From BJGV01 sp964196335 (GTDB lineage: Bacteria > Pseudomonadota > Gammaproteobacteria > Burkholderiales > Nitrosomonadaceae), in contig OZ250175.1 of the NCBI GenBank assembly GCA_965238155.1, forward strand, positions 1,674,001 to 1,738,000: a DNA stretch of 64,000 nt. The letters run 5' to 3'. The position numbers were made by a program, and so were the translations under genes. The notes beneath the pieces were generated by a model. It had not been told where the DNA came from, ran no database searches, and was given only the letters and a program-made list of their open reading frames with translations. Below, piece by piece: positions 44,871 through 53,984 of this stretch (position 1 is its first letter; each line of letters starts with the position of its first letter).

Positions 44871-45575
44871 CTACCAAGAAGGTGGTGAGATACTAAAGCG
44901 TATAGCGAATTTAATAGCAAGCTCATCAAAAGTATCTATATCGTCACAAAAACGACTGTACTCAAACAATAGATTCCACATTTCCTGAGTGCCAGAACTG
45001 TCATTAGCCGCCTTTTCCAAGCTTGTTATAAAACGATCAATTCCTGATATTACTGGCTTCGTCTGATCATGTGGTAATTTCTCAAAAAATTCTACAAGCT
45101 CCTTAAGCCCGCCAGTATCAGCGCCATGTACGTTTACAAAATTAAGCATGGCACCCTTAGAGGAAACGCACGCTTCTTCAACCGAAGCAATATCAGGTAA
45201 GGAACCACATACAATCTTATTAGGGATTTCAAAAACAACACGATCAGAATCTATTTGCATCTCCTGCATAGGAGAATTAACAGAGATAGGTTTACCAAAG
45301 GTTTCTTCATGGCGCTTATTCAGACTGTTAAAATTTTCTAACCGATTAGCTCCCAAATACAAATAGGCTAACATCTGCCAGCTAGGCTCTTTGACCAGAT
45401 CAGATTCTAGTGCTTGCTCAAGGTTCAAAATCGCCGCCTCAATATCAGTTACAGCCTGACTGAGCAAATCTCTGATATCAGAAGGTAGCTCTTCAGAATT
45501 AATTAATTCCTCAGAACCAGAAGAAGTACCTTCTGTTGTTGTGAAATCAAGGGTTGAAATTTCTGTATCATCCAT
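44871..45575 (-). CDS. STAS-like domain protein, unknown function
   Basis: 234 residues: an acidic, Ser/Thr-rich N terminus, a short TPR-like helical region (LAYLYLGANRLENFNSL), and a C-terminal domain with a STAS-type pattern (RVVFEIPNKI, AMLNFVNVHGADTGGLKELVEFF, KPVISGIDRFITSLEKA). The end reads FAIRFSISPPSW, which recurs in betaproteobacterial proteins of this kind. STAS domains usually act in anti-anti-sigma or partner-switch signalling; no phosphorylatable Ser is obvious here. It follows spoT at 96 bases, perhaps as the last gene of gmk-rpoZ-spoT. Confidence 0.6.
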   Translation of the reverse strand: MDDTEISTLDFTTTEGTSSGSEELINSEELPSDIRDLLSQAVTDIEAAILNLEQALESDLVKEPSWQMLAYLYLGANRLENFNSLNKRHEETFGKPISVNSPMQEMQIDSDRVVFEIPNKIVCGSLPDIASVEEACVSSKGAMLNFVNVHGADTGGLKELVEFFEKLPHDQTKPVISGIDRFITSLEKAANDSSGTQEMWNLLFEYSRFCDDIDTFDELAIKFAIRFSISPPSW

Positions 45576-45671
45576 AATAGTACAGATTATGACAGATATT
45601 ATGATCGTTTTGTATCACTCTCAATATAGTATCTTCTAATACATACTGAATAAATAATAATTAATCTCAGA

Positions 45672-47855
45672 TTATCCTTTCACTCTGGTAATTCTTGCAA
45701 CTTCACGAATATGTCTCAGACTACGCATTAACTGGGCAAGATGCTGACGATTGCTAACCTGCAGGGTAAAGTGTATAGTTGTATGGGCACCATCGCCTTC
45801 CATGGAAATATTATCAATATTAGAATCGGCTTCAGCAATACCTGCAGCTACCCTCGCTAATACACCTCGCTGATTTGCAACTACCATTTTGATGCTAGCT
45901 TCAAAAAGTCTAGCGATATCTTGGCTCCATGTTACGTCTAACCAGCTGTTCGTATTGTTTCGGTTCTTAGCAATTAATGGACAATCATATGTATGGATCA
46001 CAAGTCCCTGGTTCTTCTTTATAAATCCCACAATTGGATCGCCTGGTATCGGGTGACAACATTTTGCAAACTGTACTACCATACCTTCAGTCCCGAGAAT
46101 AGCAATAGCATCATTTGAATTGCTTTGCCTAGAAACAGCTACTCCTGGTTTCGCCAAGCGCTTTGCAACTACAGCTGGTAAATGCTTCCCTAATCCCATG
46201 TCTGTTAGTAATTCTTTTTTTGATTTAGCACCACTTTCCCGTGCAAGTTTCTCCCACTGAGCAGCACTTATAGTTTGTGGATCAACATTAAATGATAACA
46301 ACGCTTGATTTAGCAAACGTTTCCCGAATTCAGCAGACTCCTCATATTGCATAGTCTTTAAAAAATGACGAATATGAGACCGCGCCTTACCAGTGACCAC
46401 GTAAGTAAGCCATGCGGGGTTGGGTTCAGCATGAGATGACGTAACAACCTCTACGCGATCTCCACTCCTTAGTTTCGTTCGTAAAGATGCATTTTCTCCA
46501 TTAATTTTTACAGCCACGCAGCAATTACCAATGTCGGTATGAACTGCATATGCAAAATCAACAGCTGTTGAATCTTTTGGTAACGTCAAAATTTTTCCCT
46601 GAGGAGTGCACACGTAAACTTCTCCTGGAAACAGATCAACTTTAAGGTGTTCCAGGAATTCCAAAGAATCGTCAGAATCACTAAGAGTTTCAAGTAAGCT
46701 TTGTAACCACTGGTGTGTTCTCAGATGTATGTCATTTAAATCGGAATCTGAACTCTTATATAGCCAGTGTGAAGCAACACCAGCTTCCGCGATCCGATGC
46801 ATCTCAGCGGTGCGAATCTGTATTTCAATTGGCGTGCCATATGGCCCTAATAAGGTACTGTGCAATGACTGGTAGCCGTTTGCCTTAGGAATTGCAATAT
46901 AATCTTTAAATTTCCCAGGAATGGGATTGTACAAACTATGTAGTGCGCCAAGTGCAACATAACACGAAGGTATATCTTTTACGACAACACGAAAACCATA
47001 AATATCAAATATCTCGGAAAAAGTGAGGTGCTTCTCCACCATCTTTTTATAGATGCTGTAGAGTTGCTTTTCTCGCCCGCTTACCTTTGTATTGATCCCT
47101 GCTTCGTGTAAACATTGCCTAATCGCATCAAGAATTTTCTTTAATACTTCTCGTCGATTACCTCGAATTGCCTTCGTTGCTTTGGTCAAAACCTTGTAGC
47201 GTGTCGGAAAAAGATTATGAAAACTGAGTTCTTGCAATTCCTGATAGATATTGTTAAGCCCTAGCCGGTTAGCAATGGGTGCATAAATCTCCATTGTTTC
47301 ACGTGCAGTACGGCGTCTTTTCTCAGGTCTCACTGCTTCCAGTGTTCGCATATTATGGAGTCGGTCCGCTAGCTTGATGAGAATGACACGTACGTCACGT
47401 GCCATTGCTAGTAGCATCTTACGAAAGTTTTCCGCCTGAGCATCTGCATGAGTTTGGAACTCAATCTTATCAAGCTTAGATACACCATCCACTAAATCTG
47501 CTACTGCTTTCCCAAACTGATTGCTGATCTCAGATTTAGAAACATGAGTATCTTCCATTACATCATGAAGCAGCGCTGCAGTTAGTGTCTGAGTATCTAA
47601 ATGCATCTTACCAAGTATGCTAGTTACCGCTAAGGGATGAGAAATATAAGGCTCACCGGATTCACGATATTGTCCGGAATGTGCGCTTTGGCTAAAAAGA
47701 TAGGCACTTCGAAGTTGTGAAACATCTTCCGGCTTTAGATAACCGGCTAATTCATGGAATAATAATTCCGCCCCAGAGATGGAAGCAGAGGAATCCGGCG
47801 GGCTTTCTGCGCGCATCGGAATTTCCTTAGTTTTCCGTCTCTCTAATTGACTCAT
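45672..47855 (-). CDS. spoT: Bifunctional (p)ppGpp synthetase/hydrolase SpoT
   Basis: Stringent-response enzyme of 727 residues. The hydrolase domain has an intact HD motif (TAALLHDVMEDTHVS) near residues 90-105, the synthetase domain has DIYGFRVVV and NGYQSLHSTLLGP, and TGS (TPQGKILTLPKDSTAVDFAY) and C-terminal ACT domains follow. Both activities should be present. Order gmk-rpoZ-spoT is conserved in proteobacteria. No separate relA is seen in the window. Confidence 0.96.
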   Translation of the reverse strand: MSQLERRKTKEIPMRAESPPDSSASISGAELLFHELAGYLKPEDVSQLRSAYLFSQSAHSGQYRESGEPYISHPLAVTSILGKMHLDTQTLTAALLHDVMEDTHVSKSEISNQFGKAVADLVDGVSKLDKIEFQTHADAQAENFRKMLLAMARDVRVILIKLADRLHNMRTLEAVRPEKRRRTARETMEIYAPIANRLGLNNIYQELQELSFHNLFPTRYKVLTKATKAIRGNRREVLKKILDAIRQCLHEAGINTKVSGREKQLYSIYKKMVEKHLTFSEIFDIYGFRVVVKDIPSCYVALGALHSLYNPIPGKFKDYIAIPKANGYQSLHSTLLGPYGTPIEIQIRTAEMHRIAEAGVASHWLYKSSDSDLNDIHLRTHQWLQSLLETLSDSDDSLEFLEHLKVDLFPGEVYVCTPQGKILTLPKDSTAVDFAYAVHTDIGNCCVAVKINGENASLRTKLRSGDRVEVVTSSHAEPNPAWLTYVVTGKARSHIRHFLKTMQYEESAEFGKRLLNQALLSFNVDPQTISAAQWEKLARESGAKSKKELLTDMGLGKHLPAVVAKRLAKPGVAVSRQSNSNDAIAILGTEGMVVQFAKCCHPIPGDPIVGFIKKNQGLVIHTYDCPLIAKNRNNTNSWLDVTWSQDIARLFEASIKMVVANQRGVLARVAAGIAEADSNIDNISMEGDGAHTTIHFTLQVSNRQHLAQLMRSLRHIREVARITRVKG

Positions 47856-47975
47856 AATATAGGCTAGTGAGACGGAGAATACTTTATAACGTCTCTATAA
47901 ATTTAGATAATATATTTGTACCTGGCTAAATAACAAATCAAAGTAATTTTTATGGGCGCTCTGCATGGTGTAAGT

Positions 47976-48182
47976 TCAGACAGACCCCATCGATAGAATT
48001 TCTACCCCTATTTCTCCCTGAGCCAACTCACGTAACGCAATTACTGTAGGCTTATCTCTTGCTGACTCTACCATAGGAGGGCTTCCAATTGAAATTTGTC
48101 TTGCCCTGATTGTTGCAGCCAAAGTCATATCAAAACGGTTGGGAATTTTTTTTAAACAATCTTCTACTGTGATCCGTGCCAC
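47976..48182 (-). CDS. rpoZ: RNA polymerase omega subunit
   Basis: 68-residue omega subunit; starts MARITVEDCLKKIPNRFDMT and has LAATIRARQISIG and KPTVIALRELAQGEIG, the family core. Omega helps assemble beta-prime and forms a ppGpp site in proteobacteria, which suits its place between gmk (35 bases upstream) and spoT (120 bases downstream). Start ATG preceded by AGGAGAAATGACG-type sequence. Confidence 0.95.
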   Translation of the reverse strand: MARITVEDCLKKIPNRFDMTLAATIRARQISIGSPPMVESARDKPTVIALRELAQGEIGVEILSMGSV

Positions 48183-48217
48183 GTCATTTCTCCTGATATA
48201 GGATTTAAAAATTATAT

Positions 48218-48835
48218 TTATCCAAGCTGTGTTACTAAATCATGATAGCGAACAAGCTGTGCCGACATTCTTAGACGTTCAGACTGCACAACACAGACCA
48301 AGCCTCTTAGCGCTATATCCATATTATCATTGATAATAACATAATCATATTCACTCACATGGCTGATTTCTTCTTTTGCTGCATCCATCCGTTTAGCAAT
48401 CACCTCCTTGCTATCCTGGTTACGATCTATTAAACGACTTTCGAGTACTTCTAGTGAAGGTGGTAATACAAAAATACTCACTACATTAGAAAAAATTTTA
48501 CGTACCTGTTGCGCACCTTGACTATCAATCTCAAGCAAGACATCTTTTCCGGAGTCTATGGTCTCATTAATCCATTTCTGAGAGGTACCATAGAGGTTCC
48601 CATAAACTTCAGCACTTTCTATAAATTCTCCATTTTCCAACATCTGTTCGAATACCTTACGCTCTACAAAATAATAATCATGGCCTTCTACTTCGCCAGG
48701 GCGTATTAGTCTTGAGGTATATGAAATTGATAGCCATAAATTAATATTTACCCGGAGCAGGGCTTTGGCCAAACTAGTTTTTCCAGTTCCAGAAGGAGCA
48801 CTAAGAATAAATAGCTTACCTGATACTGTCGCCAT
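48218..48835 (-). CDS. gmk: Guanylate kinase
   Basis: Phosphorylates GMP to GDP. 205 residues with the P-loop LFILSAPSGTGKTSLAKAL at residues 8-26, YTSRLIRPGEVEGHDYYFV as the GMP-binding segment, and LLEIDSQGAQQVRK. Normal length. First gene of gmk-rpoZ-spoT. Confidence 0.96.
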   Translation of the reverse strand: MATVSGKLFILSAPSGTGKTSLAKALLRVNINLWLSISYTSRLIRPGEVEGHDYYFVERKVFEQMLENGEFIESAEVYGNLYGTSQKWINETIDSGKDVLLEIDSQGAQQVRKIFSNVVSIFVLPPSLEVLESRLIDRNQDSKEVIAKRMDAAKEEISHVSEYDYVIINDNMDIALRGLVCVVQSERLRMSAQLVRYHDLVTQLG

Positions 48836-48998
48836 ATTAGATCCTCTAAATTTTTAATATGTTTTATTTCTAAACCTGTTTGTATCTGGCAAAGCACCTA
48901 TAATTTTCCTATGGAAGTATGTGAATACCCTATTAATTTAAATCTGAGAATCAGCGGATGAATCTGCCTTAAACCCAAAATAAATAAACTTTATATAG

Positions 48999-49949
48999 CT
49001 AAAACCTCGTACACGCATCAGCAGCAGCAATAATCTTTCTATATCTAACAAGCCACTCAAGCGGAATAGGAAACGTGGCTTCACCCTGCTTTACCATATG
49101 TGCAGCAGTAAAGGCACCAAGCATAATTGCACGGCCACAATTGTCTCCTCCAGTACGAATATTGGTCTCTATTGCAGTTTGATAGTCCGGGGTACACTTA
49201 GCAATATGAAAAACTACAGGCAAGCCTTCTGTCACATGGCAAGCAAAACCAAATCGCTCTGCAACTTTAATATTATCTAGTGTCTGTATAGCAAGTGCCT
49301 GCTCAAGCAAGGGTCTTAATTTATCGCCTGCAAATTGTAAAGAACCGATCAATGCCGACTCCATTGACCTACCATTAAGTATCTCAAATAATGCCGCTGC
49401 CGAACATTTTGCAGCTGCCACCGCTAAATCGTTGTTATTTGTCACACGTACCATTTCATCAATTCGTTTCATCAATACTTCAAGGTTATCAGTATTGGTT
49501 GCAACCATCGCGGGGAGCGCTGCCAACGATAAAAATTGGTCGTCATCTGCACCCGACGCTACTGGAAATTCCGCTGGATCAAGCGGTAATAGTGTTTGTA
49601 GGGTCACGCGAGTAGGTGAGTCTACATATCCTGTATACGCTCCACCCGGACCAAAATGCTCACGGTATTCAGTTTGATACTCGGTACACTTAAAACTACT
49701 ATGCTTTGCCAGATGCTGGAGCATCAATAGACATACCTCTCCATAGCTTGTTGATTCTCCAGCAACTCTTCCGCCATGTGCAAAATAACCTTTTATGCCA
49801 TCATAAAGGCTGGCGTCAGGCTGCAAAAATACGAGCCCTTTCAACTTCTCAATTTCAGAAATACGCTTTGGATCATAAATCCAGTGTAATCCGAGCGTAG
49901 CAGAATCACCTATGAGCGCACCAAGAATGGCAGCAATGTTTGGGTTCAT
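48999..49949 (-). CDS. ADP-ribosylglycohydrolase family protein
   Basis: 316 residues from ATG 49949, which gives the family start MNPNIAAILGALIGDSATLG; the frame extends 12 codons upstream. Family motifs: GALIGDSATLGLHWIYD, ASGADDDQFLSLAALPAM, and IRTGGDNCGRAIMLGAF near the C terminus. In DraG and ARH3 the last motif has a metal-binding Asp (GGDTD); here GGDNCGR keeps only the first Asp, so activity on ADP-ribose is uncertain. It lies 72 bases after trm112, in the place where kdsB is expected. Confidence 0.85.
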   Translation of the reverse strand: MNPNIAAILGALIGDSATLGLHWIYDPKRISEIEKLKGLVFLQPDASLYDGIKGYFAHGGRVAGESTSYGEVCLLMLQHLAKHSSFKCTEYQTEYREHFGPGGAYTGYVDSPTRVTLQTLLPLDPAEFPVASGADDDQFLSLAALPAMVATNTDNLEVLMKRIDEMVRVTNNNDLAVAAAKCSAAALFEILNGRSMESALIGSLQFAGDKLRPLLEQALAIQTLDNIKVAERFGFACHVTEGLPVVFHIAKCTPDYQTAIETNIRTGGDNCGRAIMLGAFTAAHMVKQGEATFPIPLEWLVRYRKIIAAADACTRF

Positions 49950-50021
49950 ATAGTAACTTTTTCTAATATAAAGATTACTCAGCAATACACTACAAAATTT
50001 TACCTATCAATTTTTTCTTGA

Positions 50022-50201
50022 TTAAGTCTCTTCATCAGCAGGTAGTTTGCGTGCCTCATCTTCCAGCATTACGGGAATACCATCCTTTATGCCAAAAGCA
50101 AGCCTATCTACCTTACAAATCAGTTCGCCCTCAGACTTTCTATACAACAACGGACCTTTACACAATGGACACACTAAAATGTCTAATAATTTTGTATCCA
50201 T
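50022..50201 (-). CDS. Trm112-family zinc-ribbon-like small protein
   Basis: 59 residues, MDTKLLDILVCPLCKGPLLY then LICKVDRLAFGIKDGIPVML. CPLC with a later Cys and the DGIP(V)ML(E)DEAR end are the marks of the Trm112/YcaR family (UPF0434). Many bacterial members partner methyltransferases; this one has no known partner. In Betaproteobacteria it lies between lpxK and kdsB in exbB-exbD-lpxK-trm112-kdsB-adk. Both lpx/kds neighbours are missing here. It was too short for most ORF cut-offs. Confidence 0.9.
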   Translation of the reverse strand: MDTKLLDILVCPLCKGPLLYRKSEGELICKVDRLAFGIKDGIPVMLEDEARKLPADEET

Positions 50202-50396
50202 AAATTATATCCTCAATATTTTTGATGCCGATACCAGACAGGCATGTAACTATGTTTAAGTTTTATGCGCTCGATAAATACCAATGAGTACCAATAAACT
50301 TCTTGGTTAAATTACAAAACTAAAATTATTACACGGGTCTCTTTTTCATTCTCTCAGATACACCTCAATATCGCCACCTTGTTCTAAATAAGTGTA

Positions 50397-50819
50397 CTAC
50401 TTCTTACTTCTTGTTTCAGTCATAAAAGTGATGTGATAATACCCTGCAAGATGAGCAGCTTCCATTACAGAAATAACAGACTGATGCGTGGCATTAGCAT
50501 CGGCGTTAATGACAATCACCGGATCCTTCTGATTACCTGCAGCTGCTCTTAACTCATCACTAAATCCTTCTAAACTGCTATATTTGACTGGTATGCGATT
50601 AATCACATAACTACCGACAGGGCTAACAGATACGTTAATGATACCCGGATGATCAGATGGCTTTTCCGCTGTAGCTTGCGGCAAACTAATCTCCAGTTCG
50701 GAAAATTTTGAGTATGTAGTGGTAATCATCAGAAATATCAGAATTACCAACAATACATCAATCATCGGGATTAAATTAATCTCCGGTTCTTCTTTTTGTC
50801 TTCCTCGTTGGAAATTCAT
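50397..50819 (-). CDS. exbD: Biopolymer transport protein ExbD
   Basis: 140 residues with one N-terminal membrane helix (IDVLLVILIFLMITT, residues 23-37) containing the essential Asp of the proton path in LIPMIDVLLV, and a periplasmic domain. ExbD works with ExbB to power TonB- or Tol-like systems from the proton gradient. It follows exbB by 47 bases. tonB is not here. lpxK would normally follow; instead a 195-base spacer leads to trm112. Confidence 0.94.
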   Translation of the reverse strand: MNFQRGRQKEEPEINLIPMIDVLLVILIFLMITTTYSKFSELEISLPQATAEKPSDHPGIINVSVSPVGSYVINRIPVKYSSLEGFSDELRAAAGNQKDPVIVINADANATHQSVISVMEAAHLAGYYHITFMTETRSKK

Positions 50820-50866
50820 CTGATAGTTTAGCTATTTACTAAAGAATTAGTATGGAACATACTAAT

Positions 50867-51478
50867 TTAAACTTTGCGCTCACCGTGGACAGTCTCCACT
50901 AGTTTTAATGCCTGTAATTCCATCCCTACTACCAGTGAATCTACCTTAGCACGGAAATAACGGTAAAAAATCATACTTGGTATCGCTACTAAGATACCAA
51001 ACGCAGTATTATAAAGTGCTACAGAAATTCCATGAGCAAGCTGCGCAGGATTGTTACCACCCGTAGGAGAATTGGAACCAAAAATTTCGATCATGCCAAC
51101 TACAGTGCCAAATAATCCCAACAATGGACTCATTGAAGCGATGGTACCAAGAGTAGTTAAATATCGGTCAAGATCATGTGAAACAGCTCGTCCAGCTTCT
51201 TCTATAGATTCTTTCATAACTTCGCGCGTACTTTTAATATTTTTTAACCCAGCTGCAAATATTTGACCTAGAGGTGAATGTGAGTGTAAACGTACAAGCA
51301 TATCTGTACTTACACCACTCTTTTGATACTCCCTAATAACTTTTGTCAATAAACCTTTGGGAGTCACAGCACTTATTCGTAAAGCTAGTACCCGTTCGCC
51401 GATAATACCAACAGCGGTAACAGAAGCTATAATAATCAGCCAGATTGGCCAGCCAGCGGCTTGAATCAATGAATACAA
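50867..51478 (-). CDS. exbB: MotA/TolQ/ExbB proton channel family protein
   Basis: 203 residues with three membrane segments (about 11-29, 104-132 and 150-172) and the conserved LTTLGTIASMSPLLGLFGTV and GISVALYNTAFGILVAIPSM regions of ExbB/TolQ. It forms the stator channel with ExbD, encoded next. The lpxK-linked copy in Betaproteobacteria is usually named ExbB although its partner is unproven. Confidence 0.94.
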   Translation of the reverse strand: MYSLIQAAGWPIWLIIIASVTAVGIIGERVLALRISAVTPKGLLTKVIREYQKSGVSTDMLVRLHSHSPLGQIFAAGLKNIKSTREVMKESIEEAGRAVSHDLDRYLTTLGTIASMSPLLGLFGTVVGMIEIFGSNSPTGGNNPAQLAHGISVALYNTAFGILVAIPSMIFYRYFRAKVDSLVVGMELQALKLVETVHGERKV

Positions 51479-51802
51479 GTAATATTCTCCTAAATAAACC
51501 AGATAAAATTAGTGTTGTAATGTATCTTGCCTACGTGTTTTCAGCAAGGTGAAGAGTATATTTTAAATTAAAAGTATAATACTTCTTTCTTTTCCACGAT
51601 TACTGCGTATAAGTTTGTGAGAAATCTGTATATAAAAAATTAAGCTATCTGTTCACAATAGTATTTGCTAACCCGATTAATTTCTAAACATTAATATAGT
51701 CATTTAGTATCAAATGGTTATACATTTTATCAAAATTTATGCTGCTTTGCTCTATACAATGTCCAATTTTATTACAAATGTGGATTATTGTAGAATATCA
51801 AG
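51479..51802. other. Divergent promoter spacer between exbB and xseA
   Basis: 324 gene-free bases between two genes read away from each other. It is AT-rich with several possible -10 elements. A single DnaA-box-like TGTGGATTA at 51779-51787 is just before xseA; alone it is not meaningful. No RNA gene seen. Confidence 0.5.
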
Positions 51803-53146
51803 ATGAATCCCCCTCCGGAAACAGTAAATATCCATACAATCTTAACTGTAAGCGAATTAAACCATAGCGCTAAAGACCTACTTGAACATACATTTTCGTT
51901 AGTATGGATTTGTGGTGAGATATCTAATCTTAAGCAATACGACTCAGGACACTGGTATTTTTCCCTTAAGGATGCTAATGCACAAGTACGTTGCGTAATA
52001 TTCAGTTACAAAAACAGGTTATTAAATTGGCGGCCTGAAGATGGTATGCAGGTTGAAGTACGTGCATTAGTTACACTTTACAAAACACGTGGTGATTTTC
52101 AGCTGAATGTGGACACGATCCGCCTGGCAGGAAAAGGAGATCTATTTAAGGCGTTTGAGCAACTCAAAATTAAGCTGGAGAAAGAAGGGATCTTTGAATC
52201 CATTCGTAAAAAACCTCTACCAGCTTTCCCAAAACAAATAGGTATAGTAACCTCATCATCAGGCGCAGCCCTGCGTGACGTACTATCTTCATTACGACAC
52301 CGAATGCCTTCAATACCTGTAGTTATCTATCCTACACAGGTACAAGGTGACGATGCCGCATCAAAAATTGCAGAAGCCATTCAAGCTGCAGCAAACCGAA
52401 ATGAATGTGACGTATTAATTCTTTGTCGGGGTGGTGGCGCTATTGAAGATTTATGGGCATTTAATGAAGAAACCGTAGCCAGAGTAATAGATTCATGCCA
52501 TATCCCTATCATATGCGGTATAGGCCATGAAACTGATTTTACTATTGCGGACTTTATTGCAGATGTTCGGGCACCAACCCCTACTGGTGCAGCACACCTT
52601 GTTTGCCCTGATAATGGAGAATTAATTCAGCATATAAAAACTCTGAATAAACATATTCAAAGGATAATGCAAAGTTTTCTTGAAAGTCATATGCAACACA
52701 TTGATATGCTTTCACACCGTCTGACACACCCAGATGAACGAATTCACATCCAGCTTATACGTCTTCAACATCTTAATGAGCGACTTGCAGGTGCTTGGCT
52801 ACGATATTTCGAAAATCGACTTTGGTCTTTGCGTGAACTAAATCAATGTATTACTATTGCTAAACCAGATATCACCCGCCCAGGTACACAACTGTACGAA
52901 TTAGACCAGCGTTTATGCCGAGCAGTAACTCATCATTTTGATGCATTCACATCTTCACTACAACGACAGCAAGCACATCTTGACCTCCTTAATCCCAAGT
53001 CTGTACTAGAACGCGGCTACAGTATTGTTTACAACAAAGATAATAAAGTGCTCCGGAAAAATAATCAGATTAACGTTGGTGATACCATCCGGGTATCCTT
53101 TGCCAGAGGATGGAGCAAAGCCGAAGTATTAGAAAAAGGGAAATAA
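51803..53146 (+). CDS. xseA: Exodeoxyribonuclease VII large subunit
   Basis: 447 residues: N-terminal OB-fold (LVWICGEISNLKQYDSGHWY), catalytic domain with IGIVTSSSGAALRDV, CRGGGAIEDLWAFNEE and CGIGHETDFTIADFIAD with RAPTPTGAA, then a long coiled coil and the C-terminal VLERGYSIV. Degrades single-stranded DNA with XseB. The small subunit xseB is not adjacent. Normal length, no damage seen. Confidence 0.96.
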   Translation: MNPPPETVNIHTILTVSELNHSAKDLLEHTFSLVWICGEISNLKQYDSGHWYFSLKDANAQVRCVIFSYKNRLLNWRPEDGMQVEVRALVTLYKTRGDFQLNVDTIRLAGKGDLFKAFEQLKIKLEKEGIFESIRKKPLPAFPKQIGIVTSSSGAALRDVLSSLRHRMPSIPVVIYPTQVQGDDAASKIAEAIQAAANRNECDVLILCRGGGAIEDLWAFNEETVARVIDSCHIPIICGIGHETDFTIADFIADVRAPTPTGAAHLVCPDNGELIQHIKTLNKHIQRIMQSFLESHMQHIDMLSHRLTHPDERIHIQLIRLQHLNERLAGAWLRYFENRLWSLRELNQCITIAKPDITRPGTQLYELDQRLCRAVTHHFDAFTSSLQRQQAHLDLLNPKSVLERGYSIVYNKDNKVLRKNNQINVGDTIRVSFARGWSKAEVLEKGK

Positions 53147-53577
53147 AAGCCTGAAAGAATAAGGAAGTATAGATTAGAAATATACAAACTGATTCTTAGA
53201 AACATAAAACGGTTAATAAAATAAAAAATAATGCGGCTGCCAATTGTAATGAATACTTATCGCTTCCTCCCCAGGACAGGTAGCCAAATAGTTGCATACA
53301 ACTATATTAAGCACCTTTCCAGGAAATATCTCATTAGTCTTGTCTGCCTGCAAAAGTTTAAATGTAAAAGAACTAAAAAACTCGTTGTATATCTAGCCCT
53401 TTAAAATGCTTAGTCAAACATTCTTGTGGCTTGAAGCTGATATGCTAAAATTACTATACAGCTATTACCTGTAGCTTGGATTTAGAGAGCTAAAAATAGC
53501 ATCCTGGCAATCTTATTATTTAGCTTTGAAGCTATATAATAATAGCTACTGATCTTTAAACTAAGGAAAAATCTCAA
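53147..53577. other. Spacer between xseA and the DUF423 gene
   Basis: 431 bases with no complete gene. It holds the glycosyltransferase-like fragment at 53231-53404. The rest shows no recognised feature. Confidence 0.5.
53231..53404 (+). pseudogene. Possible glycosyltransferase N-terminal remnant
   Basis: An ATG-initiated frame of 57 codons, MRLPIVMNTYRFLPRTGSQI then VAYNYIKHLSRKYLISLVCL, has the beta-alpha-beta start of a GT-B (GT4-type) glycosyltransferase, in which a first strand and a Gly-rich loop precede a helix of the Y-N-x-I-K-H-L-S type and a second strand. After SLVCLQ the sequence turns Lys-rich and stops. The rest of such an enzyme, about 300 residues, is absent. No ribosome-binding site is clear. 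It may be a decayed surface-glycan gene or chance. Confidence 0.35.
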
Positions 53578-53952
53578 ATGCCAAGAATCTTCCTCATGCT
53601 TGGTGCTATTAATGCGTTTCTTTGTGTAGCCTTTGGTGCTTTTGGTGCGCATGGTTTAAAACAAAGGCTCTCTGCAGAAATGCTCACCGTGTATCAGACA
53701 GGTGTGCAATACCATTTTTATCATTCTCTCGGCCTGATAATAGTCGGTCTGGTGTTGCTACACTTTCCTAAATCTAAACCTGTACTACTATCCGGTTGGC
53801 TAATGCTTGGAGGAATTGTATTATTCTCAGCCAGTCTCTACGCATTAAGTCTTACAGAAATTCGTGCTTTGGGTGCAATTACCCCGCTTGGTGGCATAGC
53901 GTTCCTAAGTGCGTGGTTATTACTTGCCTATGGTGTAAAAAATACCAAATAA
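53578..53952 (+). CDS. DUF423 family membrane protein
   Basis: 124 residues with four predicted membrane helices. The start MPRIFLMLGAINAFLCVAFG then AFGAHGLK, the YHFYHSLGL segment and the end ALGAITPLGGIAFLSAWLLL are the family hallmarks (YgdD/DUF423). Function unknown. AAGGAAAAA precedes the ATG. It is read with the methyltransferase 32 bases downstream. Confidence 0.92.
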   Translation: MPRIFLMLGAINAFLCVAFGAFGAHGLKQRLSAEMLTVYQTGVQYHFYHSLGLIIVGLVLLHFPKSKPVLLSGWLMLGGIVLFSASLYALSLTEIRALGAITPLGGIAFLSAWLLLAYGVKNTK

Positions 53953-53984
53953 TCCACCTGTTACTATGCCAGCACTGATATAAC

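Noticed and set aside
50202..50396. lpxK remnant in the exbD-trm112 spacer
   Set aside because: All frames on the minus strand were read; no LpxK-like segment found.
51779..51787. DnaA-box-like TGTGGATTA before xseA
   Set aside because: A single imperfect site; expected by chance in a 64-kb AT-rich sequence.
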